Assembly (NCBI RefSeq): GCF_037023755.1
Contig: NZ_CP146100.1
Location: 1,924,501 to 1,988,500 of the forward strand
Source: Saccharopolyspora sp. SCSIO 74807
GTDB lineage: Bacteria > Actinomycetota > Actinomycetes > Mycobacteriales > Pseudonocardiaceae
DNA length: 64,000 nucleotides
Direction: 5' to 3'
Of this stretch, positions 9,663 through 18,311 are shown piece by piece (the first letter of the stretch is position 1; every line of letters starts with the position of its first letter). The notes under the pieces were generated by a model, which saw only the letters and a list, made by a program, of their open reading frames with translations, did no database searches and had not been told where the DNA came from. The translations under genes were made by a program, and so were the position numbers.

Positions 9663-11891
9663 ATGACCGACGAGGTCCGGGCGGATTCGCCGTACCAAGA
9701 CCGAGAGTGGAGGGGCGCCACGGGCATGACCGGGTGGACCGCGCCGGTGCCGAGCGCTCGACCGGCGGACTCGACGGTGAGCAGGACCGATCGCCGCCGG
9801 TTCGCTGCGGTCTGGGCGCAGTCCCTGATGGGCACCAGCTACGTGCCGATGACCAGCGCCGAGGTCGAGGGCAGGTTGCTGGGCTACACCGACGAACTGG
9901 TCGCGGCCCTGCTGTCCGAGCCGTTCGACCCCGCGCCCGCGCACGTCGTGGGCGACGACCTGGTGGCCGTGCACTTCACCAGCGCGGAGTCCCTGGCGCG
10001 CAGCGTCGACCTGCTCGGCGAACGGTTCCTGGCCGAGCTGAACCTGCCCGAGGACTCCGGCCGCAGGCAGCGCGTGTCCGCCCTGCAGAGCTCGCTGTGC
10101 ACCGGCTTCGTGCACGCCGCGCGCAAGCGCACGCTCGACGAGCAGGAAGCCATCCGGCAGGCGGTGCTCGACGCGCGGGACGCGGTGGAGCAGGCGCTGC
10201 GCACCAGCGAAGCCCGCTTCCGCGCGATCTTCGCGGAGGCCGCGATCGGCATCAGCATCGCGGACATGAACGGCCGCATCCTGGAGGTCAACTCCTCGCT
10301 GCGGCGCATCCTCGGCCGCCCCACCGAGGAGCTGCGCCGGATGACCACGCACGACCTGCTGCACCCGGCCGACTCCGAGGGCGTCTGGCGGCTCTACGAA
10401 GAACTCGTCCGCGGCGAACGCGACCAGTACCGCATCGAGAAGCAGTTCATCCGCCCGGACGGCAGCCGCGCCTGGACCGAACTGATCATGTCGCTGGTGC
10501 GCGGCGAGGACGGTCTCCCGCTGTACCAGGTGGCGATGATCGAGGACGTCACCGACCGCAAGATGCTCCAGGACCGGCTGCGCCACCAGGCGATGCACGA
10601 CCCGCTGACCGGGCTGCCGAACCGGGCGCTGTTCCTGGAGCGGCTCACCGCCGCGATGCGCGATCGCAAGCCCGAGCACCGGGTCGCGCTGTGCTACATG
10701 GACCTCGACGGGTTCAAGGTGATCAACGACAGCCTCGGCCACCACGTCGGGGACGACCTGCTGGTCGCGGTCTCCGAACGGCTGGCGCTGTCGGTGCACG
10801 GCGCCGACCGGATGGTCGCGCGGATGGGCGGCGACGAGTTCGTGATCCTCATCGAGGACTCGGCCAGCACCGAGCAGGCCATCGAGATCGCCGACGAGAT
10901 CCTGGACACGCTGGTCGAGCCGATCCGCATCGGCGGCCACGAGCTGTCCGTCTCGGCCAGCATCGGCATCGTCGAGCGCTGCATCGCGAACCAGAGCGCC
11001 GCGGAGCTGATGCGCGACGCCGACGTCACGCTGTACTGGGCCAAGGCCGAGGGCAAGGGCCAGTGGGCGCTGTTCGACCCGGAGCGCAACGCCACCGAAG
11101 TCGCCCAGTACCGGCTCTCGGCGACCATGCCCGCCGCGCTGGAGCGCGAAGAGTTCTTCGTGGAGTACCAGCCGCTGGTGGGCCTGCGCGAGTTCGGCGT
11201 GGTCGGGGTGGAGGCGCTGGCCCGCTGGTGGCACCCGGACCTGGGCAGGCTCGGCCCGGACCGGTTCATCGCCCTGGCCGAGGAGACCGGGCTGATCGTG
11301 CCGCTGGGCCGCTGGGTGCTGCGCCAGGCGTGCAGGCAGGCCAAGCAGTGGCACGAGGAGTTCGGCGAGCCGGCCCCGTTCGTCAGCGTCAACCTGGCGG
11401 TGCGCCAGTCCCGCGACCCGAACCTGGTCTCCGACGTGCAGTCGATCCTGCGCGAAACCGGGCTGGAACCGTGCCGGTTGCAGCTCGAACTGACCGAGTC
11501 CGCGGTGATGGGCACCGCCGACGAGCCGATCGAGGCGCTGGGGACGCTGGCCAAGATGGGCGTGCGGATCGCCATCGACGACTTCGGCACCGGCTACTCG
11601 AACCTGGCCTACCTGCGGCACCTGCCGGTGCACGAGCTCAAGATCGCCGGGTCGTTCATGTCCGGGCTGCGCGATCCGGAGCGGGCCGACCCGGTGGACG
11701 CGCGGATCGTCGGCACGCTGGTGGACCTGGCGCACACGCTCGGGCTCACCGTCACCGCGGAGGGCGTGGAGACGCACGCGCAGGCGCGGCGGATGGCCGA
11801 CATCGGCTGCGAGACCGGGCAGGGCTTCTTCTTCGCCCGCCCCTGTTCCACCGAGCGCATCCGCGCCTTCATCGCCGACCACGTCTCCTGA
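9663..11891 (+). CDS. PAS-GGDEF-EAL c-di-GMP turnover protein
   Basis: A 742-residue cytoplasmic protein. The order is an N-terminal helical sensor-like region (1-170), a PAS domain (about 180-300), a GGDEF domain with intact MGGDEF at 388-393, and an EAL domain with VEAL at about 516-519 plus DDFGTGYSNL downstream. Both catalytic motifs look intact, so it could make or degrade cyclic di-GMP. No RxxD inhibitory site precedes GGDEF. The layout resembles the Streptomyces Rmd-type proteins that control development. ATG 9663 is chosen for AGGGG 7 nt upstream; ATG 9726 is an alternative behind a more distant GGAGG. It is convergent with the glucose dehydrogenase gene. Confidence 0.9.
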   Translation: MTDEVRADSPYQDREWRGATGMTGWTAPVPSARPADSTVSRTDRRRFAAVWAQSLMGTSYVPMTSAEVEGRLLGYTDELVAALLSEPFDPAPAHVVGDDLVAVHFTSAESLARSVDLLGERFLAELNLPEDSGRRQRVSALQSSLCTGFVHAARKRTLDEQEAIRQAVLDARDAVEQALRTSEARFRAIFAEAAIGISIADMNGRILEVNSSLRRILGRPTEELRRMTTHDLLHPADSEGVWRLYEELVRGERDQYRIEKQFIRPDGSRAWTELIMSLVRGEDGLPLYQVAMIEDVTDRKMLQDRLRHQAMHDPLTGLPNRALFLERLTAAMRDRKPEHRVALCYMDLDGFKVINDSLGHHVGDDLLVAVSERLALSVHGADRMVARMGGDEFVILIEDSASTEQAIEIADEILDTLVEPIRIGGHELSVSASIGIVERCIANQSAAELMRDADVTLYWAKAEGKGQWALFDPERNATEVAQYRLSATMPAALEREEFFVEYQPLVGLREFGVVGVEALARWWHPDLGRLGPDRFIALAEETGLIVPLGRWVLRQACRQAKQWHEEFGEPAPFVSVNLAVRQSRDPNLVSDVQSILRETGLEPCRLQLELTESAVMGTADEPIEALGTLAKMGVRIAIDDFGTGYSNLAYLRHLPVHELKIAGSFMSGLRDPERADPVDARIVGTLVDLAHTLGLTVTAEGVETHAQARRMADIGCETGQGFFFARPCSTERIRAFIADHVS

Positions 11892-11960
11892 CCGCTGCAC
11901 TCGGAGCTTGCCGGGGTGCCGACACGCGCGGACGTCATCCGCCGGAAGCGATCGGCCATG

Positions 11961-12012
11961 GAGTGAACGGACTGCTGGTCCGAATAGATTGGGCGAGCAG
12001 GCCGTTCACTCC
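11961..12012. repeat. Intergenic palindromic repeat, copy 2
   Basis: Begins GAGTGAACGGAC and ends GGCCGTTCACTC, with ATAGATTGGG in the centre. It lies between the convergent GGDEF-EAL and glucose dehydrogenase genes. It belongs to the same family as 6064-6113, 25076-25120 and 35985-36035. Confidence 0.75.
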
Positions 12013-12058
12013 GGCAGAGCGTGGGTTGATCGGGTGGTGCGCGGGCGTGTCGGCGGGC

Positions 12059-13105
12059 TCAAGCCTGCAGGTCGACGACGACCTTGACGTCGGAGTCGTG
12101 CCGGGTGAACACGTCGGTCCAGTCGCCCAGCGGAACCCGGCGGCTGAGCAGCTTGCGCAGCCAACCGTGGTCGGCGTCCCGCAGCGCGCCCACGGCCTGC
12201 TCGTAGTGCCGCAGGTTCGCGTTCACGCTGCCGACCACGACGTCGTTGTCCAGCACCAGCTCGTCGTTGATCGCCCCGGCGGGCACCGGCAGCGTCCGCT
12301 CGTGCCCGGCGATGCCGGTGAGCACGGTGACCGCGTTGCGCGCGGTGCGGCGCAGCACGTCGAACACGACCTCACCGGCACCGGTCGCCTCGATCACCAC
12401 GTCCGGTTCGCAACCCAGGTCGTCCAGCGTCGTGTGGTAAGTGGCGCCGAGCTCACGCACCAGCTCCGGCTTCGGCCCGTCGGTGACCTGGTCCAGCACG
12501 TGCACGTCCAGCCCGCGCTGCACGCCAAGCAGCGCACCGAGCAGGCCGATCGCGCCCGCGCCGGTGATCAGCGCGTGCCGCGGCCGGTAGTAGTAGGCGC
12601 GGCGGCCGATCAGCTCGGCCTGCTCCCACGCCTTGGCGACCACCGAGGCCGGTTCGGTCAGCACGGCGAGCTCGCCGAGCCCGCCGCCCGCCTTGATCGC
12701 GAACCGCGGTTCGATGGTCCAGCGCTGCGCGCCGAAACCGTCCAGCTGCTTGATGCCGCACTCGGTGTACTCGCCGTTGAGGCAGAAGTCCCACTGCCCG
12801 GCCGCGCAGGCTTCGCACGGCCGCGGATCGGGCCTGCGCACCACGCCGACCACGTAGTCGCCCTCGCGGAAACCGCTGATCGCGGGGGCGTGCAGCACGC
12901 GGCCGAGGGATTCGTGGAACAGCACCATCCGGTCCTGCCCCGGCGGCAACGCCCCGTGCGAGGAGTGCGTGACGTCGTGGTCGGTCGCGCACACCCCGGT
13001 CAGCAAGCCCTCCACCAGCAGCTCGCCCGGCCGCGGAGCGGGGTCCGGCAGCTCGGAGACCGCCGCCAGGTCCGGCTTGCCGGGCACCACCGTCGCCGCC
13101 CTCAC
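12059..13105 (-). CDS. Glucose 1-dehydrogenase, zinc-dependent MDR family
   Basis: A 348-residue medium-chain dehydrogenase with the layout of archaeal and halophile glucose dehydrogenases: catalytic-site region VCATDHDV, structural Cys cluster RPCEACAAGQWDFC, and a Rossmann fold starting ITGAGAIGLLGALLG near residue 180. It would oxidise D-glucose to gluconolactone with NAD(P)+. It begins at GTG 13105, overlapping the stop of the GH15 gene by 4 nt (GTGA). Coupling to a glucose-releasing hydrolase supports glucose as substrate. Other MDR substrates remain possible because specificity cannot be read from sequence alone. Confidence 0.8.
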   Translation of the reverse strand: MRAATVVPGKPDLAAVSELPDPAPRPGELLVEGLLTGVCATDHDVTHSSHGALPPGQDRMVLFHESLGRVLHAPAISGFREGDYVVGVVRRPDPRPCEACAAGQWDFCLNGEYTECGIKQLDGFGAQRWTIEPRFAIKAGGGLGELAVLTEPASVVAKAWEQAELIGRRAYYYRPRHALITGAGAIGLLGALLGVQRGLDVHVLDQVTDGPKPELVRELGATYHTTLDDLGCEPDVVIEATGAGEVVFDVLRRTARNAVTVLTGIAGHERTLPVPAGAINDELVLDNDVVVGSVNANLRHYEQAVGALRDADHGWLRKLLSRRVPLGDWTDVFTRHDSDVKVVVDLQA

Positions 13106-14979
13106 CGCGATCCCCCTCCGTTTCGCCTGCTCATCTCGCCCCGAGTGTGCCCGCCGTAGAGCACGGCGGCCGAATTGACCAGCGCCAGGTGGGAGAACGC
13201 CTGCGGGAAGTTGCCCGCGAACAGGCCGGTTCGCCCGTCGTATTCCTCGGCGAAGAGGCCGACGTCGTTGGACAGCTGCACCAGCTCGTCGAACATCTCC
13301 TCGGCCTCCTGCCTGCGCCCGCTCAGCGCCAGCGCGTCGACCAGCCAGAACGAGCAGGCCAGGAACGAGCCCTCACGCCCGGCCAGGCCGTCCACCGAGC
13401 TCGCCTCCTCGTCGGTCGAGTAGCGGTCCACCAGCACGCCGTGGCGCAGCTCCCGCTCCACCGCGCGGATCGTGCTCCGCACCCGTTCGTCGGAGCCGGG
13501 CAGGAAACCCACCGACGGCATCAGCAGCGTCGCGGCGTCCAGCGTGGTGCCGCCGTAGTACTGGGTGAACGCGCCGAGCTCGTCGTTCCAGCCGTGCTCC
13601 AGGACTTCGGCGTGCACCGCGTCCCGCAGCTCGCGCCAGCGCTGCACCTGACCCGGCAGTCCGTCCTCCTCAGCGGCGCGCACCGCGCGGTCGAACGCGA
13701 CCCAGACCATCACCCGCGAGTGCGTGAAGTGCCGGTCCGGCCCGCGCACCTCCCACAGGCCCTTGTCCGGCTGCTGCCAGACCTTTTCCAGGTGCTTGAT
13801 CATGCCCCGTTGCAGCGCCCAGGTGTCGGCGTTCTCCCGCACGCCGCGTTCCCGCGCGAGGTGCAGCGCGTCCATGACCTCGCCGTAGACGTCGAGCTGC
13901 AGTTGCCGGTACGCCCCGTTGCCGACCCGGACCGGCTGTGCGCCGTGGTAGCCGGAAAGCCAGTCGACCTCCCATTCCAGCAGGTGCCGCTGCCCGTCCA
14001 CGCCGTACATGATCTGCGCGTCCGCGGGGTCGCCCGCGACGGCGCGCACCAGCCACCGGCGCCACGCCTCGGCCTCGTCGGAGCAGCCGAAGTTGTCCAG
14101 CGCCAGCAGCACCAGCGTGGCGTCCCGCAACCAGCAGTAGCGGTAGTCCCAGTTGCGGCTGCCGCCAGCGGTCTCGGGCAGCGACGTGGTCGGCGCGGCG
14201 ACCATGCCGCCGGTGGGCGCGTAGGTGAGGGCCTTGAGCGTGGCCAGCGACCGGTACACCGCGCCGGCGTGCGGACCGGTGTAATTGATCTTGCCGGTCC
14301 ACTCCTGCCAGAAGTCCTCGCTGTCCCGGGTCTCCTGCACCGGGTCCATCGGCGGCGGGACTTCCTCGTGGTCCTGCGACCACTGCATCACCCACGACCG
14401 GCGCTGCCCGGCTTCGAGCGCGAACACCAGCTCGTGCGCGCGCTCGTGCGCGACCCGCTGCGGCAGCAGATCGCCGCGCAGCACGGCGGTGTGCGGACCG
14501 GCGATCGCCAGGATGTACTCGTCGTGCTCCGGGCTGGTCTGGCGCACGTGCCGCACCCACGGCACCGAGTCGCCGTAGGCGAACCGCACGATCCAGCGCA
14601 TCCGGACCTGCACGGACCCGGACACGCACTCCAGCATCCGCACCAGGCACGGCTGGTCGAACTGGTTCTTCTCGTGCGGCGGCATGCTGTCGACCAGCCG
14701 CAGCACCCCGTCGTCGGTGTGGAAATCGGTCTCCACGACCAGCGAGTTGTCCCGGTAGCGGCGCCGGACCTCGCGCACCGGCCCGGCCGGTGCGATCTGC
14801 CAATGCCCGTCCCGCTCGTCGCCGAGCAGCCGGCTGAAGCAGGACGGCGAGTCGAACCGCGGCAGGCACAGCCAGTCCACCGAGCCGTCGATGCCGACCA
14901 GCGCGGCGGTGCGCAGATCGGATAGCAGCGCGTAGTCGCCGATGCGACCGGGCTTGCCGGAGTGGTGATCGTTGCTCAC
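13102..14979 (-). CDS. GH15 family glucosidase/trehalase-like protein
   Basis: A 625-residue cytoplasmic protein of the actinobacterial GH15 group. It has the N-terminal domain opening RIGDYALLSDLRTAALVG, then an (alpha/alpha)6 barrel with NWDYRYCWLRDA and a later EEYDGRTGLFAGNFPQAFSH block carrying the general base region. Mycobacterial relatives hydrolyse trehalose and others cut alpha-glucans, so the substrate is open. GTG 14979 is chosen because TAGCCT lies exactly 7 nt upstream (leaderless); ATG 14997 is an in-frame alternative. It is coupled to glucose dehydrogenase downstream, so the released glucose could be oxidised at once. Confidence 0.85.
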   Translation of the reverse strand: MSNDHHSGKPGRIGDYALLSDLRTAALVGIDGSVDWLCLPRFDSPSCFSRLLGDERDGHWQIAPAGPVREVRRRYRDNSLVVETDFHTDDGVLRLVDSMPPHEKNQFDQPCLVRMLECVSGSVQVRMRWIVRFAYGDSVPWVRHVRQTSPEHDEYILAIAGPHTAVLRGDLLPQRVAHERAHELVFALEAGQRRSWVMQWSQDHEEVPPPMDPVQETRDSEDFWQEWTGKINYTGPHAGAVYRSLATLKALTYAPTGGMVAAPTTSLPETAGGSRNWDYRYCWLRDATLVLLALDNFGCSDEAEAWRRWLVRAVAGDPADAQIMYGVDGQRHLLEWEVDWLSGYHGAQPVRVGNGAYRQLQLDVYGEVMDALHLARERGVRENADTWALQRGMIKHLEKVWQQPDKGLWEVRGPDRHFTHSRVMVWVAFDRAVRAAEEDGLPGQVQRWRELRDAVHAEVLEHGWNDELGAFTQYYGGTTLDAATLLMPSVGFLPGSDERVRSTIRAVERELRHGVLVDRYSTDEEASSVDGLAGREGSFLACSFWLVDALALSGRRQEAEEMFDELVQLSNDVGLFAEEYDGRTGLFAGNFPQAFSHLALVNSAAVLYGGHTRGEMSRRNGGGSR

Positions 14980-14986
14980 ACCGCCG

Positions 14987-14992
14987 AGGCTA
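14987..14992 (-). promoter_or_regulatory. -10 box of the GH15 operon
   Basis: TAGCCT on the minus strand, 7 nt before GTG 14979. This fits the TANNNT-N7-start pattern seen at several genes in the window. No clear -35 is visible. Confidence 0.4.
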
Positions 14993-15034
14993 GGCATCCA
15001 CGCGGCTGCCGACCACCATCCGCGCGCCGGTGCG

Positions 15035-15619
15035 TCAGCTCGCGGAGTCGTCCACGAGCGTGCTGTGCGGGATGACCGCGCGCACCGTCTCGTCCAGGTT
15101 CAGCCCCAGGTCCAGGCCCGCCAGCAGCTGCGGCAGCGCGTCGCCGGGGACGCGGCGGGTGCCCGGCCAGCTCTCCGGCACCCGCTCCTGCGAGGTGCAG
15201 GCGGGCACCAGCTGGCTGCCGTCGTCCAGCTCGGCGGCGTAGACGGCGAGTTCGCCCTCGCCGTTCTCCGGGTCGTAGAGCAGCACCTCGGCGGCCAGCA
15301 CGGCGGGCGGCAGCTCGTCCTCCGGCGCCTCGCCGCCCGCGATCCGCTGCAGCACCCGTTCCAGCTCGTTGACCGGCTCCGGCAGCTCGATCGACACGTC
15401 CGACGGCTCGTACTCGTCGTTGAACTGGAAGTCCTCGTCGATCTCGCCGTCGGCGTCGATGTGGTACGCGCCGATCACGCCTTCCGGCGGCACGTCCTCC
15501 CCGGAGTCCTGGTAGCCGGGGTCGACGATGTAGAGCCAGCTGTTCGGCGTCTGCCGGGCCTGTTCCCGCATCTCGTCGGTGATCGGCGGCGGGCCGGCCT
15601 GACCGGGCTGCTCTGACAT
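15035..15619 (-). CDS. Type VII secretion system-associated protein
   Basis: A 194-residue acidic protein beginning MSEQPGQAGPPPITDEMREQARQ. The block PPITDEMR...NSWLYIVDPGYQ...VPPEGVIGAY is the pattern I recognise from actinobacterial proteins annotated as T7SS-associated, which have an SseB-like C-terminal half. No signal peptide or membrane helix is visible, so it is probably cytoplasmic. No ESX genes lie within the window, so the association rests on the family only. It is divergent from the PRC-barrel gene and its role is unknown. Confidence 0.55.
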   Translation of the reverse strand: MSEQPGQAGPPPITDEMREQARQTPNSWLYIVDPGYQDSGEDVPPEGVIGAYHIDADGEIDEDFQFNDEYEPSDVSIELPEPVNELERVLQRIAGGEAPEDELPPAVLAAEVLLYDPENGEGELAVYAAELDDGSQLVPACTSQERVPESWPGTRRVPGDALPQLLAGLDLGLNLDETVRAVIPHSTLVDDSAS

Positions 15620-15927
15620 GCTGGCGTCCTTCGTGGTCGGTGAGTTGCCTTCGGGCCCCGCGCTCGGGTACCCGGGAGCGTGTCAGTTCTACCCGTCCCC
15701 GCGATGCCTCCGGCGGGCGCCCCCGGGACGGTCCAGGTCGGACGGTGCGGTGCTGCGGGGCGGTGCGGATTCGCCCGTGCGGCAGGAGTTTTCCGCGCGG
15801 CGGGATCAGCCGTTCCGAGGTGCCGGTGCCGCGGCGGCGGGGGCAGACTGGGCGGGAGTGGCCGCTGCTCGGCCGGGCGGGCGCGTTCGGCGGCAGCCGG
15901 TGCGGTCGAGTTCGGGAGGCGGTCGGC
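15620..15927. other. Divergent intergenic region
   Basis: A 308-bp spacer between the T7SS-associated protein (leftward) and the PRC-barrel gene (rightward). It holds the GGGAGG ribosome binding site of the rightward gene. I see no RNA gene and no credible small open frame. Confidence 0.35.
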
Positions 15928-16371
15928 ATGATCGGTCAGCGGGAAGCACTGCGGTTGTTCGGCTGCGAGGTGTTCGACCCGGCCGGGCAGCGGGTCGGCA
16001 TCGTCGGGCAGCTGTTCCTGGACGAAGCCACCGAGCAGCCCGCCTGGATCACCGTCCAAACCGGACTCTTCGGCACGAACGAGAGTTTCGTGCCGCTGGA
16101 CGGCGCCGCGTTCGACGGCGACACGCTGACCGTTTCGGTGCTCAAGGAGACGGTGCGGCAGGCACCGCGGGTCACTCTCGAGCAAGGCGATCTGCTGCTG
16201 GAGCAGGAGCACGCGCTGTACCTGTACTACGGCCTCGAGTACGGCGTCGCCCCGGCGGGCGGTGAGCGGCAGGCGGACTCGGTCCCCGCGGAGGACTCCG
16301 CGGCCGAGCTGCCCGAGGAGTACGTCGAGGCGGTGCGGTTGAAGCTGCGCCGCTGGGTCGCGGCGACCTGA
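15928..16371 (+). CDS. PRC-barrel domain protein
   Basis: A 147-residue protein whose first 80 residues form a PRC-barrel: FDPAGQRVGIVGQLFLDE...PAWITVQTGLFG...FVPLDGA. Such small beta-barrels occur in RimM, photosynthetic reaction centres and many actinobacterial stress proteins. A hydrophilic acidic linker and a short basic C-terminal helix follow. ATG 15928 has GGGAGG 8 nt upstream. No partner gene is adjacent, so only the fold can be named. Confidence 0.8.
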   Translation: MIGQREALRLFGCEVFDPAGQRVGIVGQLFLDEATEQPAWITVQTGLFGTNESFVPLDGAAFDGDTLTVSVLKETVRQAPRVTLEQGDLLLEQEHALYLYYGLEYGVAPAGGERQADSVPAEDSAAELPEEYVEAVRLKLRRWVAAT

Positions 16372-16780
16372 GCGCATTCCGTTCGTGCTGCCGCGAACCT
16401 CATCGGTGCGCGGATTCGGCCCGCTCGATCGCGCGCTGTCGCGGCGGATGCGGCCGATCGAGTGAGCGATGAGCACATTATCCCCTAATTGCGGGCGCGT
16501 TTCGCGCGCAGATCCGACGCGTTGCGTGCGGCTCTCCGGCGGGCGCGGCAACGGCGTCAATTTCCAATTGAAAACGCTGCGCAAGGCCGTTCGGGTGAAA
16601 ATCACCCGGCATGTTATCGGGTGATCCGAAAAAGATGCGGAACGCCGTTACCCTTCCGGCGCAAGTGTTTGGCGACAAGTCGCCAAACCGCCCGGTTCGC
16701 TGCATTTCCGTGCTTTCGTCGGAACAGCACCATCAGATTTCATCCGGCCCCACCCGGATGACGCTGAAGGGGAGGCAACC
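16372..16780. other. Upstream region of the subtilase gene
   Basis: A 409-bp spacer with clearly more A and T than its surroundings (for example ATTATCCCCTAATT near 16480). It contains the perfect inverted repeat at 16667-16688. It is probably the promoter and control region of the S8 peptidase. No other gene is seen. Confidence 0.45.
16667..16688. promoter_or_regulatory. Perfect inverted repeat, candidate operator
   Basis: GTTTGGCGAC-AA-GTCGCCAAAC is a perfect 10-bp inverted repeat with a 2-bp spacer, 93 bp upstream of the S8 peptidase start. Its size and symmetry suit a dimeric repressor site. The cognate regulator is unknown; no adjacent gene is an obvious candidate. Confidence 0.5.
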
Positions 16781-17974
16781 ATGTCCGAATCGCCAGTCCG
16801 GCGCCGGTGGGCGGGAGCGGGCGCGGGCCTCGCGGCCGCCGCGCTCGCGTTCGCCGGAGCTCCCGCGAGCGCCGCACCCGACCAGACCCTCGCACCGCTG
16901 ACCATGCACCCGGAAGACCAGGTGATCTCGGCGGACGGAACCGCCGACTCCTACATCGTCAACCTCGAAGACGGCCAGGACGCCGCGGCCGTCGCCGGGG
17001 AGCTCGGCGTGCGCGCCGAACACCTCTACGCGCACAGCCTGAACGGCTTCTCGGCCACGCTCAGCCCGCAGCAGCTGCAGCGCGTGCGCGAGAGCAACGA
17101 CGTCGAAGGCGTCTCGCAGAACTTCCACATCCAGACCGACCCCCAGCCCCGGGCGGAGGCCGGCTCCTGGGGCCTGGACCGGATCGACCAGCCGAACCTG
17201 CCGCTGGACGGCCAGTACGACACCAACGGCACCGGTGCGGGCGTGACCGCCTACATCATCGACACCGGGATCGCCCCGGACCACCCGGACTTCCAGGGCC
17301 GCGCCTCGGTCGGCCACGACGCCACCGGCGGCGACGGCACCGACGGCAACGGCCACGGCACGCACGTCGCGGGCACCATCGGCTCCGCCACCTACGGGGT
17401 CGCCAAACAGGCCGAGCTGGTCGGGGTGAAGGTGCTCGACGACAACGGCAGCGGCACCACCGCCGACATCGTCGCGGGCATGGACTGGGTGGCGCAGAAC
17501 GCCGACGGCCCTTCGGTGGCGAACATGTCGCTGGGCGGTGCGAAGGATCCGGCGCTGGACGAGGCGGCCACCGGGCTGGTCGATTCCGGCGTGTTCCTCG
17601 CGGTGGCGGCGGGCAACGAGTCGCAGGACGCGGAGAACACCTCGCCGGCCAGCGCGGAGGGCGTCTACACCACGGCGGCTTCGGATCGCGACGACTCCTC
17701 CGCGGAGTTCACGAACTTCGGCGCCACGGTCGAGGGCTACGCGCCCGGTGTGGACATCCTCTCGCTCGCGCCCGGCGGCGGAACGGCGACGCTCAGCGGC
17801 ACGTCGATGGCCAGCCCGCACGTGGCCGGTGTCGGCGCGCTTTTCCTGGAGGCCGGTCCGGACGCCGCTCCGGCGGACGTGATCTCGGGGTTGCAGGGCA
17901 CCGCCGCGGCAGGCGTCATCAACGGGGCGCCGGAGGGTACGACCCCGGATCTGCTGCAAACCGGAGAACTGTGA
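16781..17974 (+). CDS. Secreted S8 (subtilisin-like) serine peptidase
   Basis: A 397-residue preproenzyme. A signal peptide covers about residues 1-32 (ending ASA). An inhibitor I9-type propeptide covers about 55-118 (YIVNLEDG to HIQTD). The catalytic domain carries Asp161 (YIIDTG), His192 (GHGTHVAG), oxyanion Asn279 (AAGN) and Ser342 (GTSMASPH). It belongs to the proteinase K/aqualysin type. No C-terminal domain or anchor is present, so it should be released. It starts at ATG 16781 with GGGGAGG 6 nt upstream. A strong hairpin at 17991-18028 ends the transcript. Confidence 0.95.
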   Translation: MSESPVRRRWAGAGAGLAAAALAFAGAPASAAPDQTLAPLTMHPEDQVISADGTADSYIVNLEDGQDAAAVAGELGVRAEHLYAHSLNGFSATLSPQQLQRVRESNDVEGVSQNFHIQTDPQPRAEAGSWGLDRIDQPNLPLDGQYDTNGTGAGVTAYIIDTGIAPDHPDFQGRASVGHDATGGDGTDGNGHGTHVAGTIGSATYGVAKQAELVGVKVLDDNGSGTTADIVAGMDWVAQNADGPSVANMSLGGAKDPALDEAATGLVDSGVFLAVAAGNESQDAENTSPASAEGVYTTAASDRDDSSAEFTNFGATVEGYAPGVDILSLAPGGGTATLSGTSMASPHVAGVGALFLEAGPDAAPADVISGLQGTAAAGVINGAPEGTTPDLLQTGEL

Positions 17975-17990
17975 ATGTGAATCGTCACCT

Positions 17991-18028
17991 CGGCGGGCCG
18001 TTCCTCGTTGCTGAGGAAAGGCCCGCCG
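17991..18028 (+). terminator. Terminator hairpin after the subtilase gene
   Basis: CGGCGGGCCGTTCCTC pairs with GAGGAAAGGCCCGCCG (16 bp, one mismatch) around a 6-nt loop, starting 17 nt after the stop. No T-run follows, as is common in actinobacteria. Confidence 0.75.
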
Positions 18029-18221
18029 TGCCGTTCCCGGCGGAACCGGTGCGCCGCGCGCTGAAGCGGTGCCGGAAATGTGCCTGCGCTGCTGCATTCG
18101 GGGGATGAATTCCCGCCGCCGAACGGGGTTAGCCGAAGGTCGAACGTCGTCATCCCGCAAAAGTGGGTTCCCAGCCGGGTCTCCCGGTGCATACGTTCCC
18201 TCCCAGGAGGGGACCGGCTCG

Positions 18222-18311
18222 ATGCTCGCAGCAACACTGGTCCAGACCGGAGTTGTCCGGGCGCGTCATGGAAGGTTGTGCCGTGTTGTCCGGATTCACC
18301 GAGGCGCCTGA
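18222..18311 (+). CDS. Possible short upstream ORF (29 aa)
   Basis: ATG 18222 follows AGGAGGGG at 18205-18212 and opens a 29-codon frame. It overlaps the first 44 nt of the regulator gene in another frame. The ribosome binding site is better than that of the regulator itself, so translation here could affect regulator expression. Nothing in the peptide is recognisable, and it may be chance. Confidence 0.2.
   Translation: MLAATLVQTGVVRARHGRLCRVVRIHRGA

Noticed and set aside
9326-13159. Very long rightward open frame across the GGDEF-EAL gene and past it
   Set aside because: Low-complexity Arg/Gly/Pro translation with no domain. The real genes (9663-11891 plus, 12059-13105 minus) are in other frames.
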